The notes under the pieces: generated by a model
What the model was told of the DNA's origin: nothing
The model's database searches: none
What the model saw: the letters and a program-made list of their open reading frames with translations, nothing else
Shown: one piece after another, positions 1 to 6,712 of the stretch
How positions within the stretch are numbered: position 1 is the first letter of the stretch
Layout of the letters: the number at the start of each line of letters is the position of its first letter
Translations under genes and position numbers: made by a program
NCBI GenBank assembly: GCA_014859985.1
Contig: JACZKN010000145.1
Location: 1-6,712, forward strand
Direction of reading: 5' to 3'
DNA length: 6,712 nucleotides
Origin: Candidatus Krumholzibacteriia bacterium
Lineage (GTDB): Bacteria; Krumholzibacteriota; Krumholzibacteriia; LZORAL124-64-63

Positions 1-276
1 GTGCTGGCCGACCTGGCCCCCGCCGAGCCCACCGCGGCCCTGGGACAGCTGGTCTGCGCGCTGGTGACGGGGGAACCCTTCGACCGCACCCTGGACCTGG
101 GGCAGGCGGAGGCGGACGCGGCGCTGCGGGAATGGGTGACGGTGCTGTGGGCCGGCCGGCGCACCGACCTGATGGCGGCGTTCGCCGAGCGCGCGGCCAC
201 GGTGGCGGGGGTCTTCCCCTGGCTGCCGGGCTTCCTCGCCGCCGAGACGCGGCGGCTCAGCTCTTCTCGTCGATGA
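1..276 (+). CDS. Hypothetical protein, C-terminal fragment (5' end outside window)
   Basis: This is the last 91 codons of a plus-strand gene ending at TGA 274-276. The frame is open from the first base, and the GTG at 1-3 is probably internal rather than the true start. Coding is supported by an almost complete G/C bias at third codon positions. The visible part is rich in Ala, Leu, Arg and Glu and looks wholly helical: Leu/Ala amphipathic stretches at residues 1-25, 34-50 and 55-70, then a short aromatic segment (VFPWLPGFL) near 70-78 and a polar SSSRR end. There is no signal peptide, membrane segment or catalytic motif in view. The pattern could be helical-repeat (TPR-like) hairpins of the kind that follow some glycosyltransferase domains, but that is only an impression and I do not recognise the family. 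The gene converges on surA, overlapping its 3' end by 20 bp. Confidence 0.7.
   Translation: MLADLAPAEPTAALGQLVCALVTGEPFDRTLDLGQAEADAALREWVTVLWAGRRTDLMAAFAERAATVAGVFPWLPGFLAAETRRLSSSRR
238..256. other. GC-only hairpin directly after the surA stop codon
   Basis: A perfect 7-bp inverted repeat, GCCGCCG at 238-244 and CGGCGGC at 250-256, is separated by a 5-nt loop. Read on the minus strand it begins on the first base after the surA TGA (259-257). It could protect or help end the surA mRNA 3' end. No U-tract follows on the minus strand (GAGGAAG), so it is not a canonical intrinsic terminator. It also lies within the plus-strand coding region, and GC-rich coding DNA produces such repeats by chance. 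Confidence 0.3.
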
Positions 277-1612
277 AGAAGCGTTCGCGCAGCCCGGCCA
301 CGTAGGTCGCCAGCGCCGCCTCGATCTTCTGTCCCTCGACCATCATGCGCAGCTGGTCCTTCAGCTCGGCGTAGGTGAACATGTGGCCGGGCTTGCGCTC
401 GCGCACCTCGAAGACGTACCAGCCGGCGGGGGTCAGCACCGGCTCGGTGATCTCGCCCACGGCGGCGCCCTCCAGCACGCTGCGGAACTGGTCCGAGAGG
501 TCCGGCAGGGGGAACGTCCCCAGCAGCCCGCCGCGGGCGGCCGAGGCCCGGTCGGCGCTCAGCTCGGCAGCCACCGTGCCGAAATCCTCGCCGCCCAGCA
601 CCCGCGCCCGCGCCGCCTCGACCACCGCCCGGGCCCGGTCCACGTCGTCCTGGGTCACCTCGATGGGCAGGAAGACCTGGCTGAGGGCCCGGCGCCCGTC
701 CTCCTGGATCGCGTCGACCCGCAGCAGGTGCACGCCGCGGCTGGAGATCACCGGCTCGCTCACCCGGCCCACCTCCAGCGCGAACACCACGCGGTCCAGG
801 GCCTGGTCGAAGAGGTCCCCCGGGGCGACCACGCCCACGGCGCCGCCGCGCTGGGCGTTGGGTCCCTTGGAGAACTCGGCGGCCACCTCGGCGAAGGGAC
901 GGCCGGCGTCCAGGGCGGCCCGCGCCCGGGCCACCACGTCCTGGATCCGCTCGCGCTGCGCCGCCGACGGCTGCACCGTCACCGTGATCGCCGCGATGGT
1001 CAGGCTGTCGGGCTCGGCGGGCATGTCGGCCAGGTTCTGACGGTAGTACTCCTGGACCTCGTTCTCCATCACCTCGATGCCCGGCCGGATGAACTTGCCC
1101 ACCACCAGGCGCAGGTACTGGTCGTCGCGCAGCTGGGTGCGCATGCGCTCCTTGAAGTCGACCAGGGTGGTGCCGCTGCGCACGAGCTCGCGCTCGAAGG
1201 CCTCGCGGGTGCCGAAGCGCTCCACGTACTGGGCGATGCGCTGCTCGACGCTCCGGCCGATGGCCTCCTCGTCGACGTCCATGTCCGCCGCCTTGGCCGC
1301 GGCGATGATCAGCTTGCTCTCGATGAGGCGGTCGAGCATCTCGCGGCGCAGCTCGGGGGTGTCCGGGCTGACGGGCTGGCCCTGGTATTCCTGGTTCAGG
1401 CGGTGCAGCTCGACCTCGCGGTCCAGGTCGCTCTGCAGGATGGCCTCCTCGTCCACGATAGCCAGGATGCGGTCCACCAGCTCGGGGGAGTCCTGGGCCC
1501 GGGCCACGGGCAGGCCGGTGCCCGGCGGCGGCACCACGGCCGCCGCCAGGGCGCAGGCCAGGACCAGCGCGGCGTCAGTTGCGCGGAACTGCCGGACCCG
1601 GCGCTTCCACAT
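257..1612 (-). CDS. surA: SurA-type periplasmic chaperone / parvulin-family PPIase
   Basis: This 451-residue protein (E. coli SurA has 428) is predicted to escort unfolded outer-membrane proteins through the periplasm. A basic N-region (WKRRVRQFR), a hydrophobic stretch at about 14-27 and an ARA/Q signal-peptidase I site near 39/40 indicate Sec export. Residues 44-175 form the SurA N-terminal helical chaperone region, opening with the family-typical strand and helix RILAIVDEEAIL. Two parvulin-like domains follow, at about 203-302 and 308-405, each with the GG(x)xG turn (RGGAVG, RGGLLG). A C-terminal helix (about 412-447) completes the SurA layout. In domain 1 the second active-site His remains (GVHLLRV, H295) but the first-strand His does not. 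In domain 2 both appear replaced (SQVFL, Q312; GWYVFEV, Y399), so isomerase activity is doubtful. The ATG at 1612 is chosen because it has AAGGAG 7 nt upstream and preserves the signal peptide. The start overlaps the preceding lipoprotein gene by 38 nt in another frame. Confidence 0.9.
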   Translation of the reverse strand: MWKRRVRQFRATDAALVLACALAAAVVPPPGTGLPVARAQDSPELVDRILAIVDEEAILQSDLDREVELHRLNQEYQGQPVSPDTPELRREMLDRLIESKLIIAAAKAADMDVDEEAIGRSVEQRIAQYVERFGTREAFERELVRSGTTLVDFKERMRTQLRDDQYLRLVVGKFIRPGIEVMENEVQEYYRQNLADMPAEPDSLTIAAITVTVQPSAAQRERIQDVVARARAALDAGRPFAEVAAEFSKGPNAQRGGAVGVVAPGDLFDQALDRVVFALEVGRVSEPVISSRGVHLLRVDAIQEDGRRALSQVFLPIEVTQDDVDRARAVVEAARARVLGGEDFGTVAAELSADRASAARGGLLGTFPLPDLSDQFRSVLEGAAVGEITEPVLTPAGWYVFEVRERKPGHMFTYAELKDQLRMMVEGQKIEAALATYVAGLRERFFIDEKS

Positions 1613-3404
1613 GGGTCAGCTCCTTCCAGGACTTCACCTGGTCGAGGTTGTCGTCGAAGCGCTCGACGCCGAACTCGCCGGCCCACTGGGCCAGCAGGTC
1701 CTGGAAGGCCTGCTCCTTGCGCTCGGCCTTGATGCGCCGGCCCACGGCCTCGCTCACCTCGAGCAGGGTCACGGGGCCGCCCGGCACGATGACGTCCACC
1801 TGCACCACGCCCCAGCGGCCGTCGCCGGCGGGGAAGGGTTCGGCCAGCTGCCCCTGGGCCGCGGCGAACAGGGCGTCGCGCACCGGGCCGGTGCTGTTGG
1901 CCGGCACCTCGGACAGCTTGCCGGCGTTGCGCTTGTTGGCCTCGTCGGTGCAGTAGGTACCGACGATCTCCAGCCAGCGGGCGCCGCCCGACAGCAGGGC
2001 GTGGGCCTCGCGGGCCTTGGCCTCGTCCGCCGCCAGCACCAGGCGGCCGGTGCGGCGCTCGGGCCGGGCGTACTCGGCCTGATGCTCGTCCCAGTAGGCC
2101 TGCAGCTGCTCCGGGCTGATCCGGTCGTCGAAGGTGACGATCTCGCCGTAGAAGGCGGTGACCATCATCTCCTCGATCTTGATGTCCACCTTGGTCAGGA
2201 CCTCGGGGTTCTCATAGTAGCCCAGACGCCTGGCTTCGGAGTCGAGAAGCCCCTGGTCCACCTCGTTCACGATGTGGCTCCGCAGCCCGCCCATCATGCT
2301 GCCCTTCTTGGGCCGCTGGAAGGTGTTCATCCGGTCGAACCTGATCTTGTAGTCGCCAAGCGTGAAGCGCTGCTCCTTGCCGTCCAGGACGTAGGAGTAG
2401 AAGGGCAGCACCAGGTCGGCCGGCGCCACGGCCAGGGGCAGCAGGCGGTCCTGGGGCACGGCCTGGTTGGTGTCCGGATCGATCATCTCCTCTTTCTCCG
2501 GCAGGCCCTGCCAGCACTTGAGCAGGGCCTCGTCCTCGACCACGAGCTTGTAGCGCGCGCGCACCTGCGCGCGGAAGTCCTCGCGCAGCCTGGCGATCTT
2601 GCGGTTGCGGGTGATGTCCAGGATGCGCGCCAGGGCCTCCTCGCGCGCCGGCTTCTGGCCCTGCTGCTCGCTGTCCACGCGGATGATCCACCAGCCGTAT
2701 TCCGTCCAGACCGGCGGGGTCAGCCCGCCGACCTCGACCGCGAAGATCGGTCCCTCGAACTTGGGGTCGAAGCGGCCCCAGGGGATGAGCATCTCCAGGG
2801 TGCCGGAGGTCGGCACGCTGCCGTCGTGGTAGCGGATGACGACGTCGTCCCAGTCGGCCCCCCCGGCGGCCATGGCCCGGGCGGCCTCGGCGTCCGCCTC
2901 GCTGTTGCAGATCACGTAGCGGATCTGGCGCTGCCGGCCGAGGTTGGCGTAGAAGGCGTCGACCTCCTCGTTGCTGAGCGTGTTGGCCGGGTTGCCGACG
3001 ACATCGGACCACATGGCCAGGCCGGCCTCGTAGGCGAGCAGCGCCTTGCGCGCCTCGACGATGCGCTGGTCGCTGCCGTAGCCCAGCTGGGTGGCCTTGC
3101 CGACCATCAGCTCCTTGTGGATCAGCGTGGTGAGGAATTCGCTCTTGCCCTCGCGACCGGCCATGTCCATGGGCATGCCGTCGGGCCCCTTGGGCAGCTC
3201 GTCCTCGGTGAATCGCTTCAGGCGATCCTCGTAGTAGCCGCTGCGGATCTCGGTGTCGCCGACGGTGGCCAGCAGGACGCCGCCGTCGCCCTGCTTGCCG
3301 CCGCAGCCGGCCAGGACGGCCAGCGCGACAAGGGCGACGAAGAGCACGGGCGCGGCCGCGGCGCGGGCACGCCGGTCGGACAGCGGTCGGGGCATGGACA
3401 GCAT
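1575..3404 (-). CDS. SurA/PpiC-family periplasmic lipoprotein with duplicated foldase module
   Basis: This 609-residue protein is predicted to be a lipid-anchored periplasmic foldase or chaperone. After a basic N-region (RRAR), a hydrophobic segment (about 16-32) ends in the lipobox LAGC with Cys34. Gly follows the Cys rather than Asp, which favours the outer membrane. The mature part looks like two copies of one unit. Residues about 44-250 and 338-545 each hold a short strand, a SurA-like helical region with an LGY landmark (107-109, 394-396), an acidic helix carrying NEEVDAFY or PEQLQAYW, and a parvulin-like domain (about 158-248 and 449-540). The family's GWH active-site motif reads GWW in unit 1 (W239) and is lost in unit 2 (GRWGVVQV). 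The first-strand His is replaced by Tyr163 in unit 1 and is not visible in unit 2, so catalysis is unlikely. PpiC/PrsA proteins are commonly about half this length. The ATG at 3404 has AAGGAG 5 nt upstream. A second ATG three codons on (3395) is possible but less well spaced. It lies 2 nt after mfd and overlaps surA by 38 nt. Confidence 0.85.
   Translation of the reverse strand: MLSMPRPLSDRRARAAAAPVLFVALVALAVLAGCGGKQGDGGVLLATVGDTEIRSGYYEDRLKRFTEDELPKGPDGMPMDMAGREGKSEFLTTLIHKELMVGKATQLGYGSDQRIVEARKALLAYEAGLAMWSDVVGNPANTLSNEEVDAFYANLGRQRQIRYVICNSEADAEAARAMAAGGADWDDVVIRYHDGSVPTSGTLEMLIPWGRFDPKFEGPIFAVEVGGLTPPVWTEYGWWIIRVDSEQQGQKPAREEALARILDITRNRKIARLREDFRAQVRARYKLVVEDEALLKCWQGLPEKEEMIDPDTNQAVPQDRLLPLAVAPADLVLPFYSYVLDGKEQRFTLGDYKIRFDRMNTFQRPKKGSMMGGLRSHIVNEVDQGLLDSEARRLGYYENPEVLTKVDIKIEEMMVTAFYGEIVTFDDRISPEQLQAYWDEHQAEYARPERRTGRLVLAADEAKAREAHALLSGGARWLEIVGTYCTDEANKRNAGKLSEVPANSTGPVRDALFAAAQGQLAEPFPAGDGRWGVVQVDVIVPGGPVTLLEVSEAVGRRIKAERKEQAFQDLLAQWAGEFGVERFDDNLDQVKSWKELTHVEAPGPAVPRN
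1620..1625 (-). promoter_or_regulatory. Shine-Dalgarno of surA
   Basis: AAGGAG on the minus strand, 7 nt before the ATG at 1612-1610, lies inside the 3' part of the upstream lipoprotein gene. It fixes the surA start and implies that ribosomes finishing the upstream gene can reinitiate on surA across the 38-nt overlap. Confidence 0.75.
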
Positions 3405-3406
3405 GG

Positions 3407-6712
<3,306 letters not shown>

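Noticed and set aside
1259..1457. Near-repeat of about 15 bases (TGGCCTCCTCGTC) at 1260 and 1440
   Set aside because: Both copies encode a VDEEAI peptide in different parts of SurA. A similar DEEA segment in Mfd gives a third match near 6153, so this is shared codon choice and not a DNA repeat.
1553..1612. Possible lipobox (VLAC, Cys20) in the SurA signal peptide
   Set aside because: The hydrophobic stretch before Cys20 is too short and interrupted by Asp13. A better signal-peptidase I site (ARA/Q) follows a longer hydrophobic segment.
383..1732. Long open frame on the plus strand opposite surA (449 codons)
   Set aside because: It is a shadow of surA, caused by few stop codons in G+C-rich DNA. 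The composition is biased and no motif or convincing ribosome binding site is visible.

Overview
The window is part of a very G+C-rich bacterial chromosome in which almost every codon third position is G or C. It holds three minus-strand genes in one tight head-to-tail cluster, plus the 3' end of an unrelated plus-strand gene that converges on them. A Sec signal peptide, an outer-membrane-type lipoprotein signal (Cys followed by Gly) and a SurA-type chaperone point to a Gram-negative (diderm) organism. The order mfd, PpiC/SurA-like lipoprotein, surA is known from deltaproteobacteria-like and some FCB-group lineages. The sequence alone does not fix the phylum.

Layout, in the direction of minus-strand transcription. 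(1) 6712-3407: mfd, the transcription-repair coupling factor. Its N-terminus, roughly 40 residues by comparison with E. coli Mfd, lies beyond the window edge. (2) 3404-1575: a 609-residue lipoprotein of the SurA/PpiC foldase family. It starts 2 nt after the mfd stop and appears to be an internal duplication, with two copies of a [SurA-like helical region + parvulin-like domain]. (3) 1612-257: a 451-residue SurA-type periplasmic chaperone with a signal peptide and two parvulin domains, starting 38 nt inside gene 2. Both downstream genes have a clear AAGGAG Shine-Dalgarno at good spacing, which settles their starts. The cluster looks co-transcribed and translationally coupled, and no internal promoter is convincing. 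(4) 1-276, plus strand: the last 91 residues of an unidentified helical protein, whose 3' end overlaps the surA 3' end by 20 bp.

Mfd works in the cytoplasm, displacing stalled RNA polymerase and recruiting UvrA. The two foldase-type proteins should work in the periplasm on proteins bound for the outer membrane. Their linkage probably reflects an old shared operon rather than one pathway.

The points most worth a second look are the tandem-duplicated lipoprotein and the loss of parvulin active-site histidines: none is visible in three of the four parvulin-like domains, and only one of two remains in the fourth. This suggests holdase/chaperone rather than prolyl isomerase function. I see no mobile element, CRISPR array, RNA gene or clearly new system. 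Nearly all sequence is accounted for by the four coding regions.
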